Source: Novosphingobium sp. KCTC 2891
GTDB lineage: Bacteria; Pseudomonadota; Alphaproteobacteria; Sphingomonadales; Sphingomonadaceae
Length of the DNA stretch: 64,000 bases
Direction of reading: 5' to 3'
Assembly (NCBI RefSeq): GCF_025938155.1
Contig: NZ_JAPCZG010000003.1
Location: forward strand, 248,001-312,000
Shown here: positions 31,106 to 41,545 of the stretch, piece by piece
Numbering within the stretch: the first letter of the stretch is position 1
Layout: every line of letters starts with the position of its first letter
Program-made: the position numbers and the translations under genes
Notes under the pieces: generated by a model
Told to the model about the DNA's origin: nothing
The model's input: only the letters and a program-made list of their open reading frames with translations
Database searches by the model: none

Positions 31106-31777
31106 TTACCCGAGCTGGGTCAGCACTGGCACCAGTTCATCGAAGTGATCGATCACCGCGTCTGCGCCCAGATCCTGCGGCGGCATGTCCCAGAAGCCGA
31201 AGCTGCACGCGATCACCGGGAGTCCGGCAGCGCGCGCGGCGCCCACGTCGAAGGTGGTGTCGCCCACGAAGGCCGCACGTCCGCCGCCGCAGCGGGACAC
31301 CATTTCGTGAAGCATGTCGGGCGCGGGCTTGGCCGTGCCGGCGCCGAGCGTATCGCCGCCTATCACCGCGGCGAAACGGTCGAGAAGCCCGAGTTCGTCG
31401 AACAGGCGGACCGCGAGGTCTTCCTTCTTGTTGGTGGCGACCGCCAGCTTGACGCCCTGGGCGTCCAGCGCGTCAAGCATGGCCTCTCCGCCCGGAAACA
31501 GACGGGAATGGACCGCGATATTGGCGCCGTAGAAGGAGAGCAGCTCTTGCTGGAGCGCGGGGAAGGCCGCTTCATCCACGCCGCCGCTGTCGATCAGGGC
31601 ATTGCGCAGCATCTGCGCCGCGCCGCCGCCGATGAAGCGGCGCACGTCGTCCAGCGCGACCGGGCTGCGGCCCGCCAGCGAGAGCGCGTGGTTGAGTGCC
31701 TGGCCAAGATCCCAGGCGGTATCCAGCAGCGTGCCGTCGAGGTCGAAGCCGACAATGTCGAAAGGAAATTTTTCCAT
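31106..31777 (-). CDS. gph: HAD-family phosphoglycolate phosphatase
   Basis: This 223-residue HAD hydrolase shows motif I FDLDGTLLDT with both catalytic aspartates (near residues 11 and 13), motif II VATNKK, and motif IV FVGDTTFDVGAARAAG. A helical cap lies between motif I and II. The pattern fits Gph, which clears 2-phosphoglycolate formed in DNA repair. It is convergent with the topoisomerase gene and divergent from glmU 61 bases away. Confidence 0.88.
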   Translation of the reverse strand: MEKFPFDIVGFDLDGTLLDTAWDLGQALNHALSLAGRSPVALDDVRRFIGGGAAQMLRNALIDSGGVDEAAFPALQQELLSFYGANIAVHSRLFPGGEAMLDALDAQGVKLAVATNKKEDLAVRLFDELGLLDRFAAVIGGDTLGAGTAKPAPDMLHEMVSRCGGGRAAFVGDTTFDVGAARAAGLPVIACSFGFWDMPPQDLGADAVIDHFDELVPVLTQLG

Positions 31778-31838
31778 CACGGCTGCAAGTGCCGTCCTGT
31801 TCTGGAAACTGCAAGGAAATGCTGGCAATGAGCGGCGC

Positions 31839-33212
31839 ATGACCGACGCATCGACCGTATCGCCTCTCGCCATCATCGTCCTTGCTGCCGGCAAGGGCAC
31901 GCGCATGAAAAGCGACCTGCACAAGGTGCTCCACTCCATCGCCGGGCGGCCCATGCTGATGCACCTGATGGCGAGCGCGGCGGCGCTCTCGCCCGAACGG
32001 CAGGTCGTGGTCGCCGGGCACGGGCGCGAACAGTTGGAAAAGGCGTTGGCCGGCAGCGCGGACATCGCGGTGCAGGATCCGCAGCTGGGCACCGGCCACG
32101 CGGTGCAGCAGGCAGAAGCCGCGCTGGCGGGCTTTGGCGGCGATGTGCTGATCCTTTATGGCGACGTGCCGTTCGTGCGCGCGGAAACGATGCGCGCGAT
32201 GCTGGAACGGCTCCACGGCGCGGACAACCCGGCGGTGGTCGTGCTGGGCTTCGAGCCGGAGGATACGCTGCAATATGGCCGCGTGATCGCCGCCGATGGC
32301 GTGGTGACCAGGATGGTCGAGCACAAGGACGCGAGCGAGGCCGAGCGCGCCTGCCGCCTGTGCAATTCGGGGCTGATGGCGGTGCGCGGCACCGAGCTGT
32401 TCGGCTTGCTGGCGCGCGTGGGCAACGACAATGCGCAGGGCGAATACTACCTGACCGACATCGTCAACGTGGCCAACGCCGACGGCCGCGTCTGCGCGGT
32501 GGTGACCACCGATGACGCGGACGAGGTGATGGGCATCAACAGCCGCGGCGAACTGGCCGAAGCGGAAAGCCGCTGGCAGAAGAAGCGGCGCGTGCAGGCG
32601 ATGGCCGATGGCGCCACGCTGGTGGCGCCCGAAACGGTGTGGTTCGCTTACGACACGCAAGTGGGCCGTGACGTGACCATCGAGCAGAACGTGGTGTTCG
32701 GCCCCGGTGTGACCGTGGCCGACCGCGTGGTGATCCACGCCTTCAGCCACGTGGAAGGCGCGGCGCTGGGCGAAGGCGTCTCGATCGGGCCATTCGCGCG
32801 CATTCGCCCCGGTTCGGTGCTGGAGGAAGGCAGCCGCATCGGCAACTTCGTCGAGATGAAGAACACCCGGCTGGGCAAGGGCGCCAAGGCCAACCACCTT
32901 ACCTATCTGGGCGATGCCGACGTGGGCGCCGCGGCCAACATCGGCGCGGGCACGATCACCTGCAATTACGACGGCTATTTCAAACACAGGACCGTGATCG
33001 GCGAGCGCGCTTTCATCGGGTCGAACTCGTCGCTGATCGCTCCGATCAAGATCGGTGCCGATGCCATCGTGGCGGCGGGCAGCGCGGTTTCGCGCGACGT
33101 TTCGGACGGCGAGCTGCGGCTGGTGCGCGCCGACCAGCTGGTCAAGCCGGGCTGGGCCGATCGCTTTCACGATGCGATGAAGAAGAAGAAGGCGGAAAAG
33201 GCCAAGGGCTGA
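31839..33212 (+). CDS. glmU: Bifunctional GlcNAc-1-P uridyltransferase/GlcN-1-P acetyltransferase
   Basis: This protein of 457 residues makes UDP-GlcNAc. The N-terminal uridyltransferase begins at VLAAGKGTRMKS (about 14-25) and contains GTGHAVQQAE and GDVPFV. The C-terminal left-handed beta-helix carries GPFARIRPGS, GNFVEMKN and IGAGTITCNYDG, including the acetyltransferase catalytic region. It feeds peptidoglycan, LPS and the nearby exopolysaccharide genes. glmS follows after an interposed toxin-antitoxin pair. Confidence 0.97.
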   Translation: MTDASTVSPLAIIVLAAGKGTRMKSDLHKVLHSIAGRPMLMHLMASAAALSPERQVVVAGHGREQLEKALAGSADIAVQDPQLGTGHAVQQAEAALAGFGGDVLILYGDVPFVRAETMRAMLERLHGADNPAVVVLGFEPEDTLQYGRVIAADGVVTRMVEHKDASEAERACRLCNSGLMAVRGTELFGLLARVGNDNAQGEYYLTDIVNVANADGRVCAVVTTDDADEVMGINSRGELAEAESRWQKKRRVQAMADGATLVAPETVWFAYDTQVGRDVTIEQNVVFGPGVTVADRVVIHAFSHVEGAALGEGVSIGPFARIRPGSVLEEGSRIGNFVEMKNTRLGKGAKANHLTYLGDADVGAAANIGAGTITCNYDGYFKHRTVIGERAFIGSNSSLIAPIKIGADAIVAAGSAVSRDVSDGELRLVRADQLVKPGWADRFHDAMKKKKAEKAKG

Positions 33213-33287
33213 GCCTTCCCGCGCGCGGCGGCACCTCCGCCTTGGCGCGGCGATGTCAAAACGGGATTACACCGGAATGCGACTTGC

Positions 33288-33312
33288 TATGATATCATGG
33301 TATGATATCGAT
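33288..33312. promoter_or_regulatory. Tandem operator-like sites before vapB
   Basis: TATGATATC occurs at 33288-33296 and again at 33301-33309, 13 bases apart. The first is embedded in the palindrome ATGATATCAT. The arrangement, just upstream of a ribbon-helix-helix antitoxin gene, fits autoregulatory binding. Confidence 0.55.
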
Positions 33313-33320
33313 GCGCTTGC

Positions 33321-33560
33321 ATGACGCGCGTTCTCATCGACCTCCCTGACAGTGACCTTGAAGCGTTCGATGCGCTGGCGCGCCGCAACGGGCGGTCGCG
33401 CGCGGCGGAAATGCGCGAGGCGGTGCGGCTCTACCTTCAAGGGCGGGCCGGCGACGACTGGGTGGCGCGCGGGCTGGGCTATTGGCAGGACCGCACCGAG
33501 ATGGCCGATGGGCTGGCGTTCCAGCACCGCCAGCGCCGCTCTGGTGGAGGCGGGCGCTGA
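33321..33560 (+). CDS. vapB: Ribbon-helix-helix antitoxin (VapB/CopG-like)
   Basis: This 79-residue protein starts MTRVLIDLPDSDLEAFDALA and continues with an RSRAAEMREAVRLYL helix, the RHH (MetJ/Arc) DNA-binding fold. The C-terminus is Trp/Arg/Gly-rich and probably wraps the toxin. Its TGA overlaps the toxin ATG (TGATG). Two tandem sites lie just upstream. No strong Shine-Dalgarno precedes ATG 33321. Confidence 0.8.
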   Translation: MTRVLIDLPDSDLEAFDALARRNGRSRAAEMREAVRLYLQGRAGDDWVARGLGYWQDRTEMADGLAFQHRQRRSGGGGR

Positions 33561-33940
33561 TGGCGGCACCCGTATTCGATACCTGCATCGTGGCAGACTG
33601 GCTGGCCGGGCGGATCGAGGCGGCCGGTGAACTTTCGCGTTACCCCCGCTGCCGCATCAGCCGCGTGACCTGGACCGAGCTGCTCGCGGGGGAGCCCCTG
33701 GAAACGCGCGATCATGTCCGCAATTTAATCGCCCCGTTCGAAGTGGTCGAGGTGGACGGGCGTATTGCCGAAGCCGCCGCCGACTTGCGCTATCGCATCG
33801 GATTGAACTTGCTCGATGCCCTTGTTCTGGCAACGGCGCAGGTCGGCGGCAGCATTCTCGTGACCCGAAACACGCGGGACTTTCCGGCGACGATGCCGGG
33901 TGTTCGCGTCCCTTATGCACTCCAGCCCGAAGGCAATTGA
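33560..33940 (+). CDS. vapC: PIN-domain RNase toxin (VapC-like)
   Basis: This is a 126-residue PIN protein with all acidic residues in place: Asp7 (VFDTCIVADW), Glu40 (TWTELLAG), Asp86 (NLLDALVLATA) and Asp107 (TRNTRDF). VapC toxins cleave tRNA or rRNA using Mg2+. The stop lies only 4 bases before the glmS ATG, so toxin and glmS translation or transcription are probably linked. Confidence 0.87.
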   Translation: MAAPVFDTCIVADWLAGRIEAAGELSRYPRCRISRVTWTELLAGEPLETRDHVRNLIAPFEVVEVDGRIAEAAADLRYRIGLNLLDALVLATAQVGGSILVTRNTRDFPATMPGVRVPYALQPEGN

Positions 33941-33944
33941 AACC

Positions 33945-35768
<1,824 letters not shown>

Positions 35769-35816
35769 TTTACCCGGCCGGTCGGTCCATAAAAAGCAAC
35801 CTTCGTTAGGCCCAGG

Positions 35817-35857
35817 GGCCGCATTTTCCGGTGTCGCAACCGGAAGATGCGGCCTTT
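35817..35857 (+). terminator. Rho-independent terminator of glmS
   Basis: GGCCGCATTTTCCGG (35817-35831) pairs with CCGGAAGATGCGGCC (35840-35854) in a 15-bp stem with one G-T pair and an 8-base loop, followed by TTT. Confidence 0.8.
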
Positions 35858-36221
35858 GTCATGATTCGGTCCGTGCAATTGCGCCGCGCCCGGCAGGGCT
35901 GACCGGCAGTTGGCGCGGTCATGATTCTGTAGATCGTTCCAAAATGGATATGCCGCGGACGCTTTCTGCCCGCCTGGACCGGCTGGAGGACGATGCCGGC
36001 CTAGGAAAAGAGCATGGCGATCAATGTCGATGTACCTGGCCGCAAGCGCGAAAATGCGCGCCTTTCTGAAGTTGTTTCAAAATGATGGCCCCGTTTCGGT
36101 CCCAATAGAAGACGCTCTGATGGTGCAGTGCACAAGAATGATGTTGACGCGGAGGGCCAAAGTTCCGAAAAATTAAGGCGCTACGGCGATAGAGAGCCCG
36201 AAGCGGGGGTAATAGGGCGGC
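35858..36221. other. Gene-free leader of the exopolysaccharide cluster
   Basis: About 360 bases between the glmS terminator and the sugar transferase hold no gene I can support. Two short frames (from 35944 and 36014) lack any support. The stretch is less GC-rich than coding DNA and probably carries the promoter of the exopolysaccharide genes, but no clear -35/-10 pair was found. Confidence 0.5.
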
Positions 36222-37010
36222 ATGACGGTTAACTTTACTAAAGTTAATGGGATCGACATGGACAAGAGCCATGCTGTCGATGCCAATGCCGCGCGCTTCC
36301 TTCGCTGGCGCAGCATGGCATCCATGCGTCGTGCGGAACGCGCACGCATGGGGCGGACGTCGATCCGCGTCGCCCCCGCCGATGTTGGGCACCACGCGCG
36401 CATGGACTGGCTCCACCGCGCCTTCGATATCGCCGTGTCGCTGGGCGCGATCATTGCCCTGTTGCCGCTGTTCCCGGTGCTGGCGTTGCTGATCAAGCTG
36501 ACCAGCCGCGGCCCGGTGCTTTTCCGGCAGCGCCGGGTTGGGCGCAACGGTGCGCTGTTTCCGTGCCTCAAGTTCCGTTCGATGGTGGTCAATTCGCCGG
36601 ATGTGCTGGAGAAGCTCCTCGCCAGCGATGCCGATGCCCGCGCCGAATGGGCGCGCGACCAGAAGCTGCGCAACGATCCGCGCATCACCTGGATCGGCAG
36701 TTTCCTGCGCCGCAGCAGCCTTGATGAGCTGCCGCAGTTGTTCAACATTTTCGCCGGCCAGATGAGCATCGTTGGTCCGCGTCCGATCCTTCCGACCGAA
36801 GTCGTCCGCTATGGCCCGCGCATCGCCGATTATTGCAGCGTTCGCCCGGGCCTGACCGGGTTGTGGCAGGTGAATGGCCGCAACGACCTGTCCTACCCGA
36901 CGCGGGTGCGGCTCGACGCGTTCTATTCGTTCCGCAAGAGCGTGGTCTACGATTTCGGGATCTGCCTGCGCACGATCCCCGCGCTGCTGGCACGGCGGGG
37001 CAGCTACTGA
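36222..37010 (+). CDS. Undecaprenyl-phosphate sugar transferase (initiating enzyme)
   Basis: This 262-residue monotopic phosphoglycosyltransferase has a single hydrophobic re-entrant segment (ALLPLFPVLALLIKLTSRGP, about 87-106) followed by the catalytic motifs VLFRQRRVGRNG, FRSM, LRRSSLDELPQLFN and SIVGPRP. It transfers a sugar-1-phosphate to undecaprenyl phosphate to start repeat-unit assembly. It lacks the multi-helix N-terminal half of WbaP-type enzymes. ATG 36222 has GGGCGG upstream; ATG 36258 is an alternative that would leave a palindrome (36229-36247) in the leader. Confidence 0.9.
   Translation: MTVNFTKVNGIDMDKSHAVDANAARFLRWRSMASMRRAERARMGRTSIRVAPADVGHHARMDWLHRAFDIAVSLGAIIALLPLFPVLALLIKLTSRGPVLFRQRRVGRNGALFPCLKFRSMVVNSPDVLEKLLASDADARAEWARDQKLRNDPRITWIGSFLRRSSLDELPQLFNIFAGQMSIVGPRPILPTEVVRYGPRIADYCSVRPGLTGLWQVNGRNDLSYPTRVRLDAFYSFRKSVVYDFGICLRTIPALLARRGSY
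36229..36247. promoter_or_regulatory. AT-rich palindrome at the start of the sugar transferase gene
   Basis: TTAACTTT-ACT-AAAGTTAA is perfectly inverted. It is either coding (codons 3-9) or, if translation starts at 36258, an operator in the leader. Confidence 0.4.
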
Positions 37011-37289
37011 GCCTTCGCCGACCGCAGTGGCCAGGGCAGGGCGGGGGCGAAGACGCCCCGCACTTCCATCCGGATACGTAGTTTCCACTAGATGTCCCGG
37101 CCCTAAATACTTACCAAAGTTCATGAAATTGCGATGATGTCGGAATAAAAACGCTGGGACACTTGCACTTTGGCAATGGTGTGCCGGGCAGGACGCTGCT
37201 AGTCGGTGCAGCGGACATGATTGCCGGGGGGTGATCTTCGTTTCGGGCATTTGCAGCCGGGCGCGATCGGCTCTGGCCGGGGCCTCGAG

Positions 37290-38132
37290 ATGAATTTCCC
37301 TGCCATGGCGGGACAACAACGGGAACGGGGCGTGTTGCAGCAAATCGCGGCGAAGTTCGGACGGAATTCCCCGATCGTGCTGCGACGGGGCTTTGTCCGC
37401 GCGCTGCGCCGGGTGCTGCGCGGGCTGCCGGAGCGACCCTTTGCCGACCTGCCCGCCGGACTGTGGGCGCCGCGCGTGGGGGGCATCGATTTCGGACATC
37501 TCGACCGCACCACGCCCATCGGCGAAGTCTTCGGTCCTGATCGCGGCAAACCGATCGACCGGCTCTATATCGAACGCTTTCTCGATGCGCATCGCGGCTT
37601 CATTCGCGGCCGCGTGCTCGAAGTGGGCGACAGCAGCTATACCCGTGCCTTTGGCGGCAGCGCGGTCACGCGTGCGGACGTGCTCCATGTCAGCGGCGAC
37701 AACCCCATCGCGACCATCGTGGGCGACATTGCCGATCCGGCAACCCTGCCCGAAGGGGCGTTCGACTGCATCGTGCTGACCCAGACGCTCCACCTGATCT
37801 TCGATATGCCCGCGGCGGTGCGCAATGTCGTCCGTGCGCTGGCGCCGGGCGGCACGCTGCTGCTGACGGTTCCGGGCGTCTCGGCGGTCGATCCGTGGGA
37901 GTGGCGCGACAACTGGTACTGGTCGCTGACCCCACCGGCGCTGGAACGCCTGCTCCGCGCCGAGTTCGCGGCAGATGACATCGACCTGACCGCTTTCGGC
38001 AACGTCCATGCCGCCATCGCTTTCCTGGCCGGCGCTTCGGTCGAGGATGTCGATCCGGCTAAACTTGCCGTGGTCGACCGCCATTTTCCGGTGGTGGTCG
38101 CTGCGCGTGCGACTAAGGCGGGCGCGGCATGA
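37290..38132 (+). CDS. SAM-dependent methyltransferase, class I
   Basis: This protein of 280 residues contains a methyltransferase 11-type core: GRVLEVGDSSYTR (about 111-123), DIADPATLPEGAFDCIVLTQ and LAPGGTLLLTVPGVS. It also has the DRTTPIG...RGKPIDRLYIE opening often seen in cluster methyltransferases. It probably methylates a sugar or lipid-linked intermediate. ATG 37290 is chosen; the frame is open to 37221. Its stop overlaps the deacetylase start (ATGA). Confidence 0.82.
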   Translation: MNFPAMAGQQRERGVLQQIAAKFGRNSPIVLRRGFVRALRRVLRGLPERPFADLPAGLWAPRVGGIDFGHLDRTTPIGEVFGPDRGKPIDRLYIERFLDAHRGFIRGRVLEVGDSSYTRAFGGSAVTRADVLHVSGDNPIATIVGDIADPATLPEGAFDCIVLTQTLHLIFDMPAAVRNVVRALAPGGTLLLTVPGVSAVDPWEWRDNWYWSLTPPALERLLRAEFAADDIDLTAFGNVHAAIAFLAGASVEDVDPAKLAVVDRHFPVVVAARATKAGAA

Positions 38133-39070
38133 TCACGCGCGCCATCAATATGGCGAAGTGGCAGGTTGCCAAGCGCATGGGCGCGCGATTGCCCATCGTG
38201 CTGATGTATCACCGCGTGGCCGATCTTGCCGAGGATACCTGGAACCTTGCGGTCAGCCCGAAGAACTTCGCCGCGCAGATCGCCGCTCTGACGAAAGTGC
38301 GCAAGGTGGTGCCGATCAGCGAACTGCTGACGGCCGAGAGCGACCAGCCGCTGGCCGCTATCACGTTCGATGACGGGTATCGCGACGTGGTCACGCACGG
38401 ACTTCCGGTGCTGGCCCAGCACGATTGCCCGGCGACGATCTACCTGTGCACGGGCATGATCGGCGGTGCGCGCGAATACTGGTGGGACGAGTTGGTCCGC
38501 ATCCTGCTGGAAACGACGCTGTCGCACGATTTCGAGCTGGACGTGCTGCGTAGCGGCCGGAAGTGGCGGATAGGTCCGGACACACCGCGCGCCGACCGGA
38601 TGCGCATTCTCAACGAATTGTCCGGCGTTCTGCGTTACCTTCCCGTGCAGGCGCGCAGCGATGCGATCGCGCGCATGGCAGAACTGTGCAACATCGATCT
38701 TGCGATGCGCCCCTCTCACGCCATTCTGAACCGCGACGAAGTGCGCGCGCTGGATGGCACGCACCTGTCGGTGGGGGCGCATAGCCAGATGCACGTTTCG
38801 CTGCCGCACTGCGACCTCGCCACACAAGTGCGCGAGATCGGGCAGAGCCGCGAGGAATGCGCCGACCTGACCGGGCGCCTGCCGTCCAGCTTTGCCTATC
38901 CGTTCGGCGACTATGACGCGCGCGTCGTCGACCATGTGCGCAAGGCCGGTTTCGAGACGGCCGTCACGGTCGATCGCCGCATCCTGCGGCCCGAAACCGA
39001 TCCGCTGAAACTGCCGCGGATCGAGGTGCGTGACTGGGGCGCGGCGGAATTCCTGCGGCGCCTGCCATGA
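38129..39070 (+). CDS. Polysaccharide deacetylase (NodB-like)
   Basis: This 313-residue carbohydrate esterase 4 protein shows LMYHRV near residue 25, the catalytic/metal motif TFDDGYRD near 94-101 and SVGAHSQMH near 217-225 supplying metal His. It removes N- or O-acetyl groups from glycan residues. No signal peptide is obvious, so it may act on lipid-linked sugars in the cytoplasm. Both ends overlap neighbours by 4 bases. Confidence 0.87.
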   Translation: MITRAINMAKWQVAKRMGARLPIVLMYHRVADLAEDTWNLAVSPKNFAAQIAALTKVRKVVPISELLTAESDQPLAAITFDDGYRDVVTHGLPVLAQHDCPATIYLCTGMIGGAREYWWDELVRILLETTLSHDFELDVLRSGRKWRIGPDTPRADRMRILNELSGVLRYLPVQARSDAIARMAELCNIDLAMRPSHAILNRDEVRALDGTHLSVGAHSQMHVSLPHCDLATQVREIGQSREECADLTGRLPSSFAYPFGDYDARVVDHVRKAGFETAVTVDRRILRPETDPLKLPRIEVRDWGAAEFLRRLP

Positions 39071-39924
39071 ACGGTGCGGCCGGCCCGCATTACCGCCTCG
39101 TCGCCCGCCGCAGGGGTCTTGCCGCGCTGCGGCTGCGCGAGATCGGCGCCTACCGTGACCTGCTGCGCGCTTTCGTTTCGCGCGACCTCAAGGTGAATTA
39201 CCAGCAGACCGTGCTGGGGCCACTGTGGTTGCTGATCCGGCCGCTGGTGACAACCGCCATCCTTGTGTTGATGATGTCGCGGGTAACCGACGCGCCCACC
39301 GATGGCGCGCCGCCGGCGTTGTTCTATCTCGCCGCGACGATCATGTGGACATACTTTTCCCAGATCGTGCAGATGGTCGGGCAGGTCTTCGTCGCGCACG
39401 AATACCTGTTCAGCAAAGTCTATTTTCCGCGCCTGATCCTGCCGATCTCGATCACCGTGTCCAATCTGGTGGGCGTGGGGCTGCAACTGGCGATGCTGGG
39501 CGTGTTCGGGCTGGCCACGGCGGTGTTCGCCGACTTCACCATGCCCCTGTCGCGGCTATGGATTCTGCCGCTCACGTTCGTTCCCCTCGTCGCCTTCTCG
39601 CTGGGCACGGGATTGCTCGTCGCCAGCATGACGACGCGCTATCGCGATCTCGTGAACGCGCTGCCGTTCGCGCTGCAATGCGGCTTCCTGCTGACGCCGA
39701 TCGTCTATCCCTTCTCGCGCGTGCCGGAGGATTGGCGCCTGCCGTTTGCCATCGTCAATCCGCTGGGCGTCATCTCGGACCTGTGGCGTGCGGCGCTGAC
39801 GGGCACGCCGCTGGTTTCGACCCCGGTGCAGATCGTTGCGGCCGTCACCTCGTCGCTGGCAGTATTCCTTGTCGCGGTGCTGCTGTTCCAGATGAGCGAG
39901 CGCACGGCGGCGGACACGATCTGA
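39067..39924 (+). CDS. ABC-2 type polysaccharide export permease (Wzm/KpsM-like)
   Basis: This 285-residue membrane protein has six predicted transmembrane segments. The cytoplasmic N-terminus contains the characteristic RDLKVNYQQTVLGPLWLLIRP. VFFAHEYLFSKVYFPRLILP-like sequence follows the first pair of helices. With the ATPase that starts 2 bases after its stop, it forms an exporter that moves lipid-linked polysaccharide across the inner membrane. Confidence 0.9.
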   Translation: MNGAAGPHYRLVARRRGLAALRLREIGAYRDLLRAFVSRDLKVNYQQTVLGPLWLLIRPLVTTAILVLMMSRVTDAPTDGAPPALFYLAATIMWTYFSQIVQMVGQVFVAHEYLFSKVYFPRLILPISITVSNLVGVGLQLAMLGVFGLATAVFADFTMPLSRLWILPLTFVPLVAFSLGTGLLVASMTTRYRDLVNALPFALQCGFLLTPIVYPFSRVPEDWRLPFAIVNPLGVISDLWRAALTGTPLVSTPVQIVAAVTSSLAVFLVAVLLFQMSERTAADTI

Positions 39925-39926
39925 CG

Positions 39927-40703
39927 ATGATGCCGGCACTCGCCATCGACGCTCGCGGCCTGTCCAAGCGGTATCGGCGCGGCATTTTCACCGCGTCCAC
40001 GCTGCGCGATGAACTGGCCGCCGCGTTTTCCCCGCGCGCGGCGCAGGCGGAAGACGAGCACCACTTCCTCGCACTGGACGACGTGAGCTTCACCGTGCCG
40101 CGGGGCACGATCTGCGGCATCCTTGGCCGCAACGGCTCGGGCAAGACCACGCTGATGAAGATCCTGGCCGCGATCACCGAGCCGACATCGGGCGAGGCGC
40201 ATCTCTATGGCCGCGTCAGTTGCCTGCTGGAAGTGGGGGCGGGGTTCGACACCGAACTGACCGGGCTGGACAACATCTATCTCAACGGCGCCATCCTGGG
40301 GATGAGCCGCGCCGAGGTGACGGCCAAGCTCGACAGCATCGTCGCCTTCGCCGATATCGGTCCGGTGCTCGACACGCAGGTGAAGCGCTATTCATCGGGG
40401 ATGTATACGCGGCTGGCCTTCGCGCTGGCGGTGCACCTCGAATCCGAAATCCTGCTGCTCGACGAGATTCTGGCGGTGGGCGACATCCCGTTCCGCGACA
40501 AGTGCGTGGCCACGATGAAGGAGCTGGCAGCGCAGGGGCGCTCGATCCTGTTCGTCAGCCACAACATGGACCTCGTGCGCGGCGTTTGCGACAGCGCGTT
40601 GCTGCTCGACAAGGGGCGGCTGCTGGCCAGCGGCGGGACCGAGGCGATCTGCGAACGCTATCTGGACATGGTGCGCGGCGACAAGCCGCTGCCGCAACCA
40701 TGA
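39927..40703 (+). CDS. ABC transporter ATPase for polysaccharide export (Wzt/KpsT-like)
   Basis: This protein of 258 residues has Walker A GRNGSGKTT (about 69-77), Q-loop region, signature YSSGMYTRLAFAL, Walker B LLLDEILAVGD and switch VSHNMD. It has no C-terminal carbohydrate-binding extension, so it resembles KpsT or Wzt without the glycan-binding domain. Two adjacent ATGs (39927, 39930) are both possible starts. Its stop overlaps the next glycosyltransferase start. Confidence 0.93.
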   Translation: MMPALAIDARGLSKRYRRGIFTASTLRDELAAAFSPRAAQAEDEHHFLALDDVSFTVPRGTICGILGRNGSGKTTLMKILAAITEPTSGEAHLYGRVSCLLEVGAGFDTELTGLDNIYLNGAILGMSRAEVTAKLDSIVAFADIGPVLDTQVKRYSSGMYTRLAFALAVHLESEILLLDEILAVGDIPFRDKCVATMKELAAQGRSILFVSHNMDLVRGVCDSALLLDKGRLLASGGTEAICERYLDMVRGDKPLPQP

Positions 40704-41545
40704 CGGCGCGCGCGCGCGGGTTCGGCTACCTGATCGTCGCGCACCACCGTCCGGCGCTGCTGCTGAGACTGGTGCGCGCCATCCGGCGAATGAGCGACGC
40801 TGCCATCGTGGTGCATCTCGATCGCCGGCACCGCGATGCGTTTCGCGCGGTGGAACCGGCGCTGCTCGCCGAGGGGCGGATCGTGGTCATCGCCGCACAC
40901 ACGGTGCGGTGGGCGCATTTCTCGCAGGTGGAGGCGGAACTCGCCGGGCTTGCGGCGATGCTCGATGCCTTTCCCGACGTGACTCATGTCCAGCATATCA
41001 CCGGGCAGGATTATCCGATCCGGCCTCTGGGCGAACTGGAGCGCATGGTCACCGCGCAGCCGGGGCACAGCTTCATCGACCGCGTGCCGCTGCCCTCGCC
41101 GGGGCGCGAGATGCAGTGGGAGCATGTGCGGCGGTTCTACCTGACCCGGTCGCGGCGACGGTCGCTGCGCCTGCCGTTCGGGCGACGGTTGCCTGACCTG
41201 CGCTTCTTTTCCGGCTCGCCTTATTGGTGCCTCGCGCGCGAACACGCGGCTTACTTGCTCGGTCTGCCGCCTGAGCGGATGCGCTTTTACCGCGGTGCGC
41301 TATCGCCCGACGAGTTCTTCTTCCAGACCGAGCTGAGCAATTCGGAACACGCGGGCGAACTGCTGCATGGCGAATACACGTTCGTGGACTGGCCGGGTGA
41401 CGGACCCAGCCCCGAAATCCTGACGTTCGGTCATTTCGACGCGATGGTAGAGTCGTGCGCGTTCTTTGGCCGCAAGTTCGACGATTCCGTCGATACCGAC
41501 GTGCTGGACAGGATCGACCAGTATCTGGCGGAGATCGAAGCATGA
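40700..41545 (+). CDS. Core-2/I-branching-type beta-1,6-N-acetylglucosaminyltransferase (GT14)
   Basis: This is a 281-residue GT14-like enzyme. It opens FGYLIVAHHRPALLLRLVRA, has VHLDRRHRD, then HITGQDYPIRPLGELE and FFSGSPYWCLAREHA, the bacterial Branch-domain pattern. The SPDEFFFQT segment carries the catalytic-type acidic residues. It would add a branch sugar during repeat-unit assembly. It overlaps both neighbours by 4 bases, so it belongs to the transcript from 37290 to 43330. Confidence 0.85.
   Translation: MTARARGFGYLIVAHHRPALLLRLVRAIRRMSDAAIVVHLDRRHRDAFRAVEPALLAEGRIVVIAAHTVRWAHFSQVEAELAGLAAMLDAFPDVTHVQHITGQDYPIRPLGELERMVTAQPGHSFIDRVPLPSPGREMQWEHVRRFYLTRSRRRSLRLPFGRRLPDLRFFSGSPYWCLAREHAAYLLGLPPERMRFYRGALSPDEFFFQTELSNSEHAGELLHGEYTFVDWPGDGPSPEILTFGHFDAMVESCAFFGRKFDDSVDTDVLDRIDQYLAEIEA

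Noticed and set aside
37037-37060. GC-rich hairpin after the sugar transferase
   Set aside because: The stem is imperfect and no T-run follows, so I did not call a terminator.
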